This document shows, piece by piece, positions 8,158 to 16,945 of a stretch of DNA of 64,000 bases. The notes beneath the pieces were generated by a model, which saw only the letters and a list, made by a program, of their open reading frames with translations, did not search any database and was not told the DNA's origin. Each line of letters opens with the position of its first letter. Positions within the stretch are counted from its first letter, which is position 1. Source of the DNA: Planktothrix agardhii NIES-204 (GTDB lineage Bacteria > Cyanobacteriota > Cyanobacteriia > Cyanobacteriales > Microcoleaceae); contig AP017991.1 of NCBI GenBank assembly GCA_003609755.1, positions 904,001-968,000 on the forward strand, given 5' to 3'. The position numbers were made by a program, and so were the translations under genes.

Positions 8158-11100
8158 TTAATTAAGGGGGAGTTCGGGACTGACCATCAGGGTTAATACT
8201 TCGTCCCCAATGCCTTTTAATTTATGGAATTCTTGGCTGATAATTTCCCCCCGAGGGAGATAGTTAGCCACTTCCGTAGAGACTAAAATACTATTGGGAT
8301 GGGCAACCTCCTGTAACCTGGCCGCCATATTCACCGCCGGGCCAATGGCGGTATAATCGGAACGATCTTGAGATCCGAACATCCCGACAACCGCCGTCCC
8401 AATATGAATTCCGCACCGGAAACGCACGGGGACAACCCCATTTTCCCCGACAATGCCCTGTTCTCGCCAGTGTTGATTTAACTTATCAAGCGATCGCAAC
8501 ATTTGCCTCGCTGAATTCACCGCCTGTTTTACCTGTTTTTCGGCCGATAACTCCTCCGGGGCGCCATATAAAGCCATCACCGCATCCCCGACAAACTTAT
8601 CCACCGTCCCCCCATTAGCAAAAATCACCCGGGTCATCTCTGCTAAATACTCATTTAAAACCACTGCAATTCCCTGGGATTGTAACTGATTCGACATTTG
8701 GGTAAATCCGACAATATCACTAAATAAAATCGTAATTAACCGAGGTTCGGGACTCATATCCAAAGATAACTCCCCGGTTGCGGCTTTTTTAACCATGGTT
8801 TCGGGTAAAAATCGCTTCAATACTGACTCTGTTAAATATCTATTTAACTCAAATATACGCCTCTCATTCTCTTTTAAAGACTGTAAGTTTCTAACTTCTG
8901 CCAACAATTCCCGATCATTAAAGGGTTTTGATAAATAGGCATCTGCCCCCCGTTCCACCCCTTCTAAACGGGTATCTTCATCGGCTTTAGCCGTTAATAA
9001 AATCATCGGGGTTCCCTTCAATTGCGGGTTATTCCGAATTAACCGAATTAAATCTAACCCTGAGACTAAAGGCATCATTAAATCCGTAATAATCACTTCT
9101 GGGTGATATTTTTGGGCAATTTCAAACCCTTCCACCCCGTTACAAGCTACTACCACATTATAACCCGATTGACGCAGAATTTTGGAGACATAACGGCGTA
9201 AATCCGGGTTATCATCCACCACTAAAACTAAATTAGTCAGGGAACCATTTTCAGGTAAAATCATATTCTCCTGACGGGTTTCTTCCCCATCAAAATCATC
9301 TCCATCGGTTACATCCACATCAATATCGGCAAACTCCACCGATGCCCGACTTGAATTTAATTCAGCCTGAATTTCTAATATTTGTTCCCCTGGTAAATGG
9401 GAAGTTCCCTGTTGTAACCAAACCGTAAAAGTTGTGCCTCTCCCATACACGGATTCTACGGAAATTTGGCCTTTGTGCAGTTCGACTAATTCCTTAACTA
9501 AAGCCAACCCTAAACCCGAACCTTCATAGGAACGATTAGCCGAGCCTTCCGCTTGTCTAAACCGTTCAAATAAATAGGGAATTTGTTCCGGTTTAATCCC
9601 AATTCCAGTATCCGTAACCTGCAAACGACAATGATTTCCCATCGGTTCCACCCTGAGAGTAATTGTCCCTCCGGCGGGAGTAAACTTCATGGCATTAGAC
9701 AATAAATTATAGATAATTTTATCAAACCGTTCTAAATCCAAATACAACAACGGACAATGGTTTAAATTAGTTTCCAGATAAATTTCTTTCTTTTGACAAT
9801 AGAGTTGAAAAGACTCAACGGTACTATGACAAAAAGCAATCAAATCACAGGGACGAAAACTTGGCTGCATTCGTCCAGCATCAAATCGTTGTAAATCCAA
9901 TAATTGATTGACTAACCTCAATAGTCGTCGGGAATTTCTTAAAGCTATTTTTGCCTGTTCCTGGGGTAAATCCTGCTGTTGATTAATCGCCGATTCTAAC
10001 GGCCCAATCATTAAAGTTAAAGGAGTACGAAACTCATGGGAAATATTCTGGAAAAATTCCGTTTTCACCCGGTCGGCTTCTAACAATCGTTGCGCCTGTT
10101 GTCGAGTTTTTTGATATAAACGAGCCTGTTGTACCGCCAGAGCAGCTTGTACGGCCACTACTTGGACTAAATTAATTTCCGACTCCTGCCATTTACGAAT
10201 CCGATTATTTTGTCGCAGGGAAATACTACCAATAATCTGACCTTCTGACTGCAAAGGAACTAACATTAGGGCTTTAGAAGCAGAACGTAGGGGTAATTCA
10301 GCAATCTTACATTCCGGTTGCAGATCTAAGTTATCAATAACAACGGGTTGGCGGGTGCGTAAAAGTTTTTGTAATACTGGATTTTCTCGAATCGGAACGG
10401 CCGACTGAGGTAGGGTTTCTAGGGAGAGCTTAGGGGCGGGAGTAGACGCTTCCGATGACCATTCATCACTAACCATCGAAGCCTGTCGAGTTACATCATA
10501 CAACCCCACACACTGAACATATTCATCATCCCTTGTCCAGAGGGATAAGGCACAGCCATCCACCTGTAGGGCTTCTCCCAATTGTTGGGTAATGGCGCCG
10601 AAAATTGTGCGCGGATCGAGACTCGAACGAATGGCCGATGTAATGGTATTAACTAGGGCCTCCCGTTTCGCCAGTTCCCGCACCTGTTCATAGGCCCGAG
10701 CTTGGGAAAGGGCGAGAGCCGCTTGGTCAGAAACCGTAATCACTAACTGCACTTCGTGGTCAAGCCAGATATGGGGTTCTTGGCAGTGATGCAGGGCTAA
10801 AACGGCCATTAAGTCCAGTTTGTAGAATAGGGGGACGACTAAACTTGACCGAATTTGAGTTTGATCGTAGGCCTGTTGACGTTCTGTTACCGATAAAATC
10901 CGTTCATCCCTAACTGCATCCTGAATCACTTCGACGTCTGTGGTTTCCCAGACTAATAATTGTAATAAATTCTTGGAAGGCTTTTGACTATCGGGGGTTT
11001 CTGTGGCATCTAGCCGTCCCGACTGATACATAAACCATTCATCCACCATTTGCCCGTCTTGAAACGGCCGCAGCAGGCAATAGCGGGCTTCAAACATTTG

Positions 11101-11619
11101 GCCAACGGTTTCCACGATCCGTTGCAGCATTTCCCGATAGTTGGGGGCGGAGCGAATGGTATTGGTAACAGCGTAGAGGAGGGATTCTTGTTGGAGGGCG
11201 CGTCGTAATTCTTCGGTACGGGATTTGAGAACCCCATGGGTTTCTAAGGCCTGTTTAACGATGGCTTTGAGTTCTTCCGCATCCCAAGGTTTGGTAACGT
11301 ATTTAAAAACTTTACCGGAGTTAATTGCTTCGACTAAATCCTCGACGTCGGTATAACCGGTGAGGATAATTCTAATAATATCGGGATATTGGGCCGCGGT
11401 TAAACTCAGAAATTCCGTCCCGCTCATTTGCGGCATTCTTTGGTCGGAAATAATCACCGCCACGTCAGTCTCGGACGCTAAAATCTTTAGCGCCTCTGGC
11501 CCACCATCTGCTCGCAACACCCGGTATTCCCGATGAAAGGTGCGATACAGCAAATCTAGGTTATCGGGTTCGTCATCGACAACCAAGATCGTCGGCTTAG
11601 ATTTTTTCTGGGAACTCAT
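8158..11619 (-). CDS. cyaC: CyaC-type hybrid sensor kinase / adenylate cyclase
   Basis: A multidomain signalling protein of 1153 residues. In order: receiver REC1 (about 8-125, phospho-acceptor Asp59 in IISDQRMP); two GAF domains (about 155-310 and 330-505); HisKA with His near 528 (NISHEFRTPL); HATPase (about 630-745, including GSGLGLALVKELVELH); receiver REC2 (Asp near 845, VIITDLMMP); class III nucleotide cyclase (about 955-1140, metal Asp in FSDIVGFT and FVGDAVMALYG). This order matches CyaC of Anabaena and Arthrospira, which makes cAMP under phosphorelay control. The ATG at 11619 is preferred because AGGAG lies eight bases upstream; a longer TTG start at 11655 lacks this. It is divergent from the GNAT gene across a 240-bp promoter region. 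Confidence 0.87.
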   Translation of the reverse strand: MSSQKKSKPTILVVDDEPDNLDLLYRTFHREYRVLRADGGPEALKILASETDVAVIISDQRMPQMSGTEFLSLTAAQYPDIIRIILTGYTDVEDLVEAINSGKVFKYVTKPWDAEELKAIVKQALETHGVLKSRTEELRRALQQESLLYAVTNTIRSAPNYREMLQRIVETVGQMFEARYCLLRPFQDGQMVDEWFMYQSGRLDATETPDSQKPSKNLLQLLVWETTDVEVIQDAVRDERILSVTERQQAYDQTQIRSSLVVPLFYKLDLMAVLALHHCQEPHIWLDHEVQLVITVSDQAALALSQARAYEQVRELAKREALVNTITSAIRSSLDPRTIFGAITQQLGEALQVDGCALSLWTRDDEYVQCVGLYDVTRQASMVSDEWSSEASTPAPKLSLETLPQSAVPIRENPVLQKLLRTRQPVVIDNLDLQPECKIAELPLRSASKALMLVPLQSEGQIIGSISLRQNNRIRKWQESEINLVQVVAVQAALAVQQARLYQKTRQQAQRLLEADRVKTEFFQNISHEFRTPLTLMIGPLESAINQQQDLPQEQAKIALRNSRRLLRLVNQLLDLQRFDAGRMQPSFRPCDLIAFCHSTVESFQLYCQKKEIYLETNLNHCPLLYLDLERFDKIIYNLLSNAMKFTPAGGTITLRVEPMGNHCRLQVTDTGIGIKPEQIPYLFERFRQAEGSANRSYEGSGLGLALVKELVELHKGQISVESVYGRGTTFTVWLQQGTSHLPGEQILEIQAELNSSRASVEFADIDVDVTDGDDFDGEETRQENMILPENGSLTNLVLVVDDNPDLRRYVSKILRQSGYNVVVACNGVEGFEIAQKYHPEVIITDLMMPLVSGLDLIRLIRNNPQLKGTPMILLTAKADEDTRLEGVERGADAYLSKPFNDRELLAEVRNLQSLKENERRIFELNRYLTESVLKRFLPETMVKKAATGELSLDMSPEPRLITILFSDIVGFTQMSNQLQSQGIAVVLNEYLAEMTRVIFANGGTVDKFVGDAVMALYGAPEELSAEKQVKQAVNSARQMLRSLDKLNQHWREQGIVGENGVVPVRFRCGIHIGTAVVGMFGSQDRSDYTAIGPAVNMAARLQEVAHPNSILVSTEVANYLPRGEIISQEFHKLKGIGDEVLTLMVSPELPLN

Positions 11620-11859
11620 GCACCGGACTCCTGCTGCAAGGGATGTAGGGGGCAATGATCTGTAGAATTCACCAATTGGATGTTAACTCGGAGCCCCTAT
11701 CTAATACGGGTTAAACCACAATCAGGGTATTGATGCACAATATTTATTGTACCCCTATACTTCTGGGCGCGGAATTCCCGTATTCTTTCAGAAAGTATAA
11801 AACTGTCACGATTACCCAAAAAAGGGGGATCGGAATTAATATTGCACTATTGATAAACT

Positions 11860-12531
11860 GTGAATCAATTGTTTTCCACTTCGAGATCTAACACATTTTT
11901 CTGGGGTTACGGAAATGGCATGGGTTCAAAAAACCTGCCCGAACAGGAAAATTCGCTACAAAAAGGGAGTTCTGTGGATTTTTCTAGTTTACAAATTCGG
12001 CCAGCAACCTCTGAGGACTTAACGGGATTAACGGATGTTTTGGCCGAGAGTTTTCATTCCCAGGAGGGACTTTTGGGCTGGATTTATCCGATTTTACGGT
12101 TAGGAATTTATGAGGATTCCCGTTATCGTTTATTGGCAAATACAGATCAATATTTGTGTTTAGTAGCTGTGGTTTCAGGGGTCAGGTCGTCTCAACCTTC
12201 GATTTTAGGAACCATAGAAATCGGTTTGCGATCGCGTTATCCTTGGCAATTATCTTTAACCTCTCGCTATTTGTATATTTCTAATTTAGCCGTTCATCCC
12301 CAATATCGCAAGCTAGGAATTGCCCAAAAATTACTCGCAAGTTGTGAACAAACAGCCCAACATTGGGGATTTTCTAATATTTATCTTCATGTCTTAGAAA
12401 ATAATCATCAAGCCCGAGGTTTATATTATAAAATGGGTTATAGATTAATTGAGATTGATTCGGGTTGGAATTGCACATTATTAGGGCAGCCTCGACGTTT
12501 GTTTTTACAAAAACCGATTGGTAATGGGTAA
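11860..12531 (+). CDS. GNAT-family N-acetyltransferase
   Basis: An acetyl-CoA-dependent acetyltransferase of up to 223 residues; the substrate is unknown. The GNAT fold begins at LQIRPATSEDL (about residue 45). The acetyl-CoA loop is VHPQYRKLGIAQKLL (about 147-161) and NNHQARGLYYKMGYR is the usual last helix-strand. The first 40 residues are polar and poorly constrained. The GTG at 11860 gives the longest frame, but an ATG at 11918 is also possible. The stop codon (GGG TAA) lies in the heptamer array that begins at 12519. Confidence 0.82.
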   Translation: MNQLFSTSRSNTFFWGYGNGMGSKNLPEQENSLQKGSSVDFSSLQIRPATSEDLTGLTDVLAESFHSQEGLLGWIYPILRLGIYEDSRYRLLANTDQYLCLVAVVSGVRSSQPSILGTIEIGLRSRYPWQLSLTSRYLYISNLAVHPQYRKLGIAQKLLASCEQTAQHWGFSNIYLHVLENNHQARGLYYKMGYRLIEIDSGWNCTLLGQPRRLFLQKPIGNG

Positions 12532-12612
12532 TAGGTAATAGGTAATAGGTAATGGGTAATGGGGAATGGGGAATAGGTAATAGGTAATAGGTTTTGGGTT
12601 TTGGGTAATAAG
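12519..12612 (+). repeat. Heptamer tandem repeat array (GGTAATA / GGTAATG type)
   Basis: About 13 consecutive, slightly varied seven-base units (GGTAATA, GGTAATG, GGGAATG, GGTTTTG). This matches the short tandemly repeated repetitive (STRR) sequences common in filamentous cyanobacteria. The array overlaps the last codons of the acetyltransferase gene. Confidence 0.85.
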
Positions 12613-12742
12613 TACCTAAACAAAATTAATTACACATCTTCCACCCTGTTCCCTCCCCCCTAGCCCCCCGTACACGGGGGTTTGGGGGGCTGTTCCGGTG
12701 TTCCCTCTCTCAACTAGGTAATTTATTTTGTGTAACTACTTA
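12609..12742. mobile_element. MITE-like element with GC-rich hairpin core
   Basis: A 134-bp unit with imperfect terminal inverted repeats: left TAAGTACCTAAACAAAAT at 12609, right end the complement of TAAGTAGTTACACAAAAT ending at 12742. The core holds a strong hairpin, AGCCCCCC paired with GGGGGGCT (12662-12691), followed by GTTCCGGTGTTCCCT. This core is shared with the element at 37594-37752, and the left end with 4197-4219. No transposase is encoded, so mobility would have to be in trans. Confidence 0.55.
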
Positions 12743-12757
12743 ATAGGGAACCCTTGG

Positions 12758-13543
12758 TTAAGGCTCAATTTTGCGTTTTAAGCGTTCTCCTAATCTTAAA
12801 ATTTGACAGGCTAAAATTGCCGCCCCAAACCCATTATCAATATTCACCACTCCTACCCCGGTGGCGCAGGAATTCAACATGGTTAATAAGGGGGCTAACC
12901 CGTTAAAATTGGCTCCATAACCGACGCTGGTGGGAACTGCAATCACCGGACAATCGGCTAATCCTCCAACTACAGTCGGTAAGGCTCCTTCCATTCCAGC
13001 GACGGCAATTAACACATCCGCATCGGCAATCATCGGCCAATTACTTAGTAACCGATGAATTCCGGCAACTCCTACATCCGATAACCGTTTTACCTCAAAA
13101 CCAGATAAGGTAGCGGTGATGGCAGCTTCTTCGGCTACAGGTAAATCGGCGGTTCCGGCGGTTAAAATCGTGATTATTCCTGTAGAATTAGATCGGGGAA
13201 TTTCATCCGGGTGAATAGCACAAATTTTAGCGATTTCGTAATATCTTAAATCGGGGATTTGGGCTTGTAATTGTTGATAAACATGGGGTTCAATTCGAGT
13301 TGCCATCACCACCGGATTTCGCTGACGCATTACCTCGATAATCTTAATAATTTGTTCCGGGGTTTTATTTAATCCCCAAATTACTTCGGGAAATCCGGTT
13401 CTTAATTTTCGATGATGGTCAATGCGGGCAAAATCTCCGACGGGTTCAAAATCAAAGTATTTGATTTTATCTAAGGCATCAGTCGGGGTAATTTCACCGG
13501 ATGCAACGGATTCAAGTAACTGTTGTAATGCTTCAGGATTCAT
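12758..13543 (-). CDS. larB: LarB / CpmA-type carboxylase of nickel-pincer cofactor synthesis
   Basis: A 261-residue protein of the LarB family, related to PurE. LarB carboxylates and hydrolyses nicotinic acid adenine dinucleotide in synthesis of the nickel-pincer nucleotide. The cyanobacterial homologue CpmA was first described as a circadian phase modifier. Hallmarks are the N-terminal ARIDHHRKLRTGFPEVIWG and the PurE-like C-terminal domain with SDVGVAGIHRLL, AVAGMEGALPTVVGGL and VPTSVGYGANFNG. It begins 15 bases after the end of a family-5 substrate-binding lipoprotein gene on the same strand, so the two are probably co-transcribed. Neither larC nor larE is nearby. Confidence 0.9.
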   Translation of the reverse strand: MNPEALQQLLESVASGEITPTDALDKIKYFDFEPVGDFARIDHHRKLRTGFPEVIWGLNKTPEQIIKIIEVMRQRNPVVMATRIEPHVYQQLQAQIPDLRYYEIAKICAIHPDEIPRSNSTGIITILTAGTADLPVAEEAAITATLSGFEVKRLSDVGVAGIHRLLSNWPMIADADVLIAVAGMEGALPTVVGGLADCPVIAVPTSVGYGANFNGLAPLLTMLNSCATGVGVVNIDNGFGAAILACQILRLGERLKRKIEP

Positions 13544-13558
13544 CAGAATTTAAACAGA

Positions 13559-15325
13559 TTATTCAGCAATTTTGAGTTCATACAAATTCCAAAATCCTCC
13601 CCCTAATGGTGTGTATTCAACGCCTTCAACCCGATCTCGGATGGCTTCAAAGGCGAGGGGATTTACCATATATAATAGGGGCAGTTCTTCGGAAATAATT
13701 TTCTGCGCCTTTCCATAGAGTTCTTTCCGTTTTTTCGGATCAAATTCTTGGGAAGCTTTCACAAATAAATCATCTACTTGTTTTTCCCAATCGGAAACTT
13801 GCCAATCGGTAATCCCGGTTTCTCCGGGTTGGGGCCCCTGATTAAATGTGTGTAATCTTCCCTGCACTGACCAAATATTATAACCCCCGTGAGGTTCAAT
13901 TCCTCCTCCACTAAATCCACCTAAATAGGCATCCCAATTCCGAGAACTAGAAAGACGTTCTACTAGGGTATTGAAACTGAGAAATAATAAATCAACTTGA
14001 ATCCCAATTTTACCCAGATCTTGGTTAATTTGGGTAGCCATTTGTTCCCGAATTTTTTTCCCGGCACTTGTTAAGAGGGTAAAACGAACCTGATTACCTT
14101 CACTATCGAGTAATTGTCCCTGATTATTATACTTAAACCCCGCATCAATTAGCATTTGTCTGGCTTTTTCGGGATTGTGTGTATAGGTTTTTAATCCCGC
14201 TTCTGGGGATAAATAAAAGGGGCTTTGGACTGGCAGGGGAGAATGTTGCAGTTCTCCTAATCCTAAATAGAGATTATTTTTCATCACTTCCCGATTAATG
14301 GCATAATAAACCGCCTGTCGGAAGGCTTTATTATTAAACCATTTAGACTTAATTGGATCAACAAAGGGTTTCCCTTGAGCATTTTTTCCCCGATTCATAT
14401 TCAATGACATGAACACGGTTCCCATATCGGGGCCAGAATTATAAATAGTATATTTCCCTCGTTTTTCTTCGGGTTTTAATAAGGGAAATGTTTCCGTTTG
14501 TATGGTTAAAGTATCTAAGGAACCGGAACGAAAATCCAATAATTGAGTATCGGTACTTTCAATAATTTGCCAGACAATTTCTTCAATATAGGGTTGGGGA
14601 TTTCCCTGTTCGTCTTTTCGCCAATAATAGGGATTTCTTTCTAAAATTACCCGTTGATAAGGAGTATAACTTTTGATCCGATATTGACCATTTCCGACAA
14701 TATCTTGGGGGTTGGTATCGGTTCCCCAAGTAGTTAAAAATTTGGGGTTTCCCTCACTATCGGTTTCGGTAATTGAATCTTTTAAAATATGGGCGGGTAA
14801 AATACTTAATCCGGCTACATATTGTAAAAAAGGTGCAAAGGGTTCGGAAACAGAAAACTCCACCCGACGATTATCTAATTTTTTTACCGTGGGAAAGCTG
14901 CGACTTTTTCCTACTCGTAAAATATCTTTAAAACTGCTGGGAATTTTATCGTTTAAATAAATATCGTTATAGGTAAAAATAATATCGTCAACGGTTAAGG
15001 GTTTTCCATCTGACCACTTTAATCCGTCTTTTAAAGTAATAATAATTTTTTGTTTATCATCAGAAATCTGCCAAGATTCGGCTAACCCCGATTTCGGCAT
15101 TAATTCTCCGGTTACGGGGTCGTCCTGAATTAACGGGTCATACAAATAACCAAAGACGGTATAGGCCGATTGACTCAAGGGCGGATTAAAGGTGGCTGGG
15201 CCGCTGGGCGTGGCGACCACCAACCGAGACGGAATTTGGGATTGAGCGGTACTACAGGCACTCATAACCAGGGCTAAGAGGATGAATAAAGTCTTTTGGA
15301 ACCAATGTCTTTTGAATGGAATCAT
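13559..15325 (-). CDS. ABC transporter substrate-binding lipoprotein, family 5 (peptide/nickel type)
   Basis: A 588-residue extracytoplasmic solute receptor. The N-terminus is a lipoprotein signal: basic residues, a hydrophobic core and lipobox MSAC with Cys24. The body has the family SBP_bac_5 pattern: YLYDPLIQDDPVTGELMP, LAESWQISDDKQKIIITLKDGLKWSDGKPLT (in two parts), VGNGQYRIKSYTPYQRVILE, and the C-terminal EELPLLYMVNPL. The ligand cannot be read from sequence; oligopeptides, nickel and other small molecules are all known. No permease or ATPase genes are adjacent. larB follows after 15 bases. Confidence 0.88.
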   Translation of the reverse strand: MIPFKRHWFQKTLFILLALVMSACSTAQSQIPSRLVVATPSGPATFNPPLSQSAYTVFGYLYDPLIQDDPVTGELMPKSGLAESWQISDDKQKIIITLKDGLKWSDGKPLTVDDIIFTYNDIYLNDKIPSSFKDILRVGKSRSFPTVKKLDNRRVEFSVSEPFAPFLQYVAGLSILPAHILKDSITETDSEGNPKFLTTWGTDTNPQDIVGNGQYRIKSYTPYQRVILERNPYYWRKDEQGNPQPYIEEIVWQIIESTDTQLLDFRSGSLDTLTIQTETFPLLKPEEKRGKYTIYNSGPDMGTVFMSLNMNRGKNAQGKPFVDPIKSKWFNNKAFRQAVYYAINREVMKNNLYLGLGELQHSPLPVQSPFYLSPEAGLKTYTHNPEKARQMLIDAGFKYNNQGQLLDSEGNQVRFTLLTSAGKKIREQMATQINQDLGKIGIQVDLLFLSFNTLVERLSSSRNWDAYLGGFSGGGIEPHGGYNIWSVQGRLHTFNQGPQPGETGITDWQVSDWEKQVDDLFVKASQEFDPKKRKELYGKAQKIISEELPLLYMVNPLAFEAIRDRVEGVEYTPLGGGFWNLYELKIAE

Positions 15326-15356
15326 GTTACAAAAACTAGCTGATTGCTATAGTTAA

Positions 15357-15377
15357 TTATAGAACCCATTTGAGATC
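15357..15377. repeat. 21-bp inverted repeat, left copy
   Basis: This 21-base sequence (TTATAGAACCC, then ATTTGAGATC) is the exact reverse complement of 15905-15925. The pair brackets the antitoxin gene and the truncated toxin gene. Confidence 0.8.
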
Positions 15378-15453
15378 CTTTAATGATCGCCCGCTAGGAG
15401 AGAACCTAAGTTACAATTAGCTAAGGTTGGTTTTAGGATTGAGGGGAGGTTTT

Positions 15454-15699
15454 ATGACATTACAGGAAGTGCTAAAATCGGTCGATAATTTGTCCATCGC
15501 GGATCAGGTTTTGTTATTGGAGCAGCTTAAGAAACGGTTTGCTCAGATTGAGGAGTCTGATTCGGAAGTGATTAATCAAGCGCAAAAAGAAAAATGGGTT
15601 AAAGGTTTAAGAGGGATGGCTGCCAATTCTAGGCTGAGTAGTGAGGATTTTGCCCAACATAAACAAGCAGAAATTGATTGGGAGGATAGAAACCGATGA
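15454..15699 (+). CDS. Small antitoxin-like protein of a PIN-toxin pair
   Basis: An 81-residue, charged, mostly helical protein (MTLQEVLKSVDNLSIADQVL...). The strong Shine-Dalgarno GGGAGG six bases upstream picks the ATG at 15454 over an upstream TTG at 15427. Its stop overlaps the next start as ATGA, with a PIN-domain reading frame following. That arrangement, plus size and charge, is the basis for calling it an antitoxin; no specific DNA-binding fold is recognised. Confidence 0.6.
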   Translation: MTLQEVLKSVDNLSIADQVLLLEQLKKRFAQIEESDSEVINQAQKEKWVKGLRGMAANSRLSSEDFAQHKQAEIDWEDRNR

Positions 15700-15842
15700 A
15701 GGTTATCCTAGATGCTTGTGCTGTGATTTGTCTTATTAAGGATGAAATAGGGGCTGATATTGTCGAGCAATATTTATTAGGAGATGATGCTCAATGTATG
15801 ATTCATAGTGTTAATATTTGTTTTGAATATTTGTCAGATTAA
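15696..15842 (+). pseudogene. Truncated PIN-domain (VapC-like) toxin
   Basis: Only 48 codons. It starts MKVILDACAVICLIKDEIGADIVE, written here in two parts as MKVILDACAVIC and LIKDEIGADIVE, which holds the first PIN aspartate (Asp6) and the usual helix. It stops at a TAA where a normal PIN toxin continues for about 80 more residues. The other catalytic acids are therefore missing. A +1 frame continues briefly beyond the stop, so a frameshift or insertion is possible. Confidence 0.65.
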
Positions 15843-15904
15843 TTTTATTCGTTAATCGCCCGATTTTCTATGCGCTATATATATCGCAATTGCGTAAGTC
15901 ATGA

Positions 15905-15925
15905 GATCTCAAATGGGTTCTATAA
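15905..15925. repeat. 21-bp inverted repeat, right copy
   Basis: Perfect reverse complement of 15357-15377. Inside it lies a CGCAATTGCG palindrome and a TGCGTAAGTC-like sequence that resembles cyanobacterial IS ends. Confidence 0.8.
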
Positions 15926-15957
15926 AACACCGATTGATTCAATGGTCGCTCCTCATA

Positions 15958-16083
15958 TCACGGAGTCTGTGTATTCCGAATTTCTGTCTGAATTTGATCA
16001 AAAATTCCATTATCTTTAAAAAATTTGTCTTGAATATTATTCCATCCCCCCAAATCTTCAGCATTAAATAATTGCTTAAATTA
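15958..16083 (-). pseudogene. C-terminal remnant of a sulfate-binding protein (SbpA-like)
   Basis: The minus strand encodes about 41 residues, KQLFNAEDLGGWNNIQDKFF then KDNGIFDQIQTEIRNTQTP. This resembles the C-terminus of cyanobacterial sulfate ABC transporter substrate-binding proteins (GGW...Q...HFADGGIFDQI). It is preceded in frame by a stop and has no start codon. It lies just downstream of ispF on the same strand. Confidence 0.5.
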
Positions 16084-16115
16084 AAATTCCAGCCCAATAA
16101 AAATGCACAGGAATT

Positions 16116-16598
16116 TTAATTAATTTTTTCTAATAAAGCCACGGCATAGGCAGCAATTCCTTCTTCTCGACCCACGGGGCCTAATTTTTCGTTAGTGGTG
16201 GCTTTGACTCCAATTTGACCGCAATTGAGGTTTAAGGTGGTGGCAAGGCGATCGCACATTGCGCTAATATGGGGTTTTAATTTGGGACGTTCGGCGACAA
16301 TCACAGAGTCAATATTTCCGATTTTCCAACCCCGTTCTAAAATTAGTTGATTTACCTGTTTTAAGAGGACTAAACTATCCGCCCCCGCCCATTTTTCATC
16401 GGTTGGGGGGAAATAATGCCCAATATCTCCTAAACTTAATGCCCCTAACATTGCATCCATAATGGCATGGGTTAAGACATCCGCATCACTATGTCCTAAT
16501 AGTCCGAATTCATGATCAATTTTAATCCCACCTAAAATTAATGCCCGTCCGGGGACTAATTTATGAATATCATAACCATTACCAATGCGAATATTCAT
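16116..16598 (-). CDS. ispF: 2-C-methyl-D-erythritol 2,4-cyclodiphosphate synthase IspF
   Basis: IspF (160 residues) makes the cyclic diphosphate intermediate of the MEP isoprenoid pathway. The metal-binding motif is in GNGYDIHKL (Asp9 and His11), with [20 protein letters not shown] giving the third ligand and LGDIGHYFP following. The C-terminal [20 protein letters not shown] is also canonical. Length is normal and the gene appears monocistronic. Confidence 0.97.
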   Translation of the reverse strand: MNIRIGNGYDIHKLVPGRALILGGIKIDHEFGLLGHSDADVLTHAIMDAMLGALSLGDIGHYFPPTDEKWAGADSLVLLKQVNQLILERGWKIGNIDSVIVAERPKLKPHISAMCDRLATTLNLNCGQIGVKATTNEKLGPVGREEGIAAYAVALLEKIN

Positions 16599-16648
16599 GG
16601 ATCTTTTTTCTAATTGAAATCAACACAGTTTTTTATTATAGGGTAAGT

Positions 16649-16846
16649 CTAAATAGATTTAACAAATTGAATAGACTTAACAGACTTAACAGAAGTACGC
16701 GGAGATTGGGAAGCCGCCACACAAAAGAAAGTAAATAAAATTAAAAATATACTAAGTACATAACCTAGACCCATCATGGCATAAGAATTAGTCGTACCAT
16801 TACGGAAATATTTGAACAGTAAGACATTAGGAAGCAAGGTTTTCAT
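16649..16846 (-). CDS. Small single-span membrane protein, unrecognised
   Basis: A 65-residue protein beginning MKTLLPNVLLFKYFRNGTTN, with one hydrophobic segment (GLGYVLSIFLILFTFFCVAA, about residues 28-47) and a basic, low-complexity tail (SVKSVKSIQFVKSI). The start is chosen from CTGGAGG, eight bases upstream of the ATG. A 79-residue version beginning upstream lacks a ribosome site. The tail is encoded by short AGACTTAAC-type direct repeats, so its sequence may be repeat-derived. I do not recognise a family. Confidence 0.5.
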   Translation of the reverse strand: MKTLLPNVLLFKYFRNGTTNSYAMMGLGYVLSIFLILFTFFCVAASQSPRTSVKSVKSIQFVKSI

Positions 16847-16945
16847 AATAGTAACCTCCAGGGGATTAACCTTAATAATAGTTGACACTCAAACCACGAG
16901 AATCTTAGCACGCTATTGACCTTATCAGGTGATTTTAGCGTTGTT

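Noticed and set aside
11620-11655. TTG start extending the cyclase protein by 12 residues
   Set aside because: The internal ATG at 11619 has AGGAG upstream and directly precedes the receiver domain.
12519-12612. CRISPR array
   Set aside because: Units are seven bases and contiguous with no spacers; it is an STRR-type tandem array. The same applies to 30697-30729.
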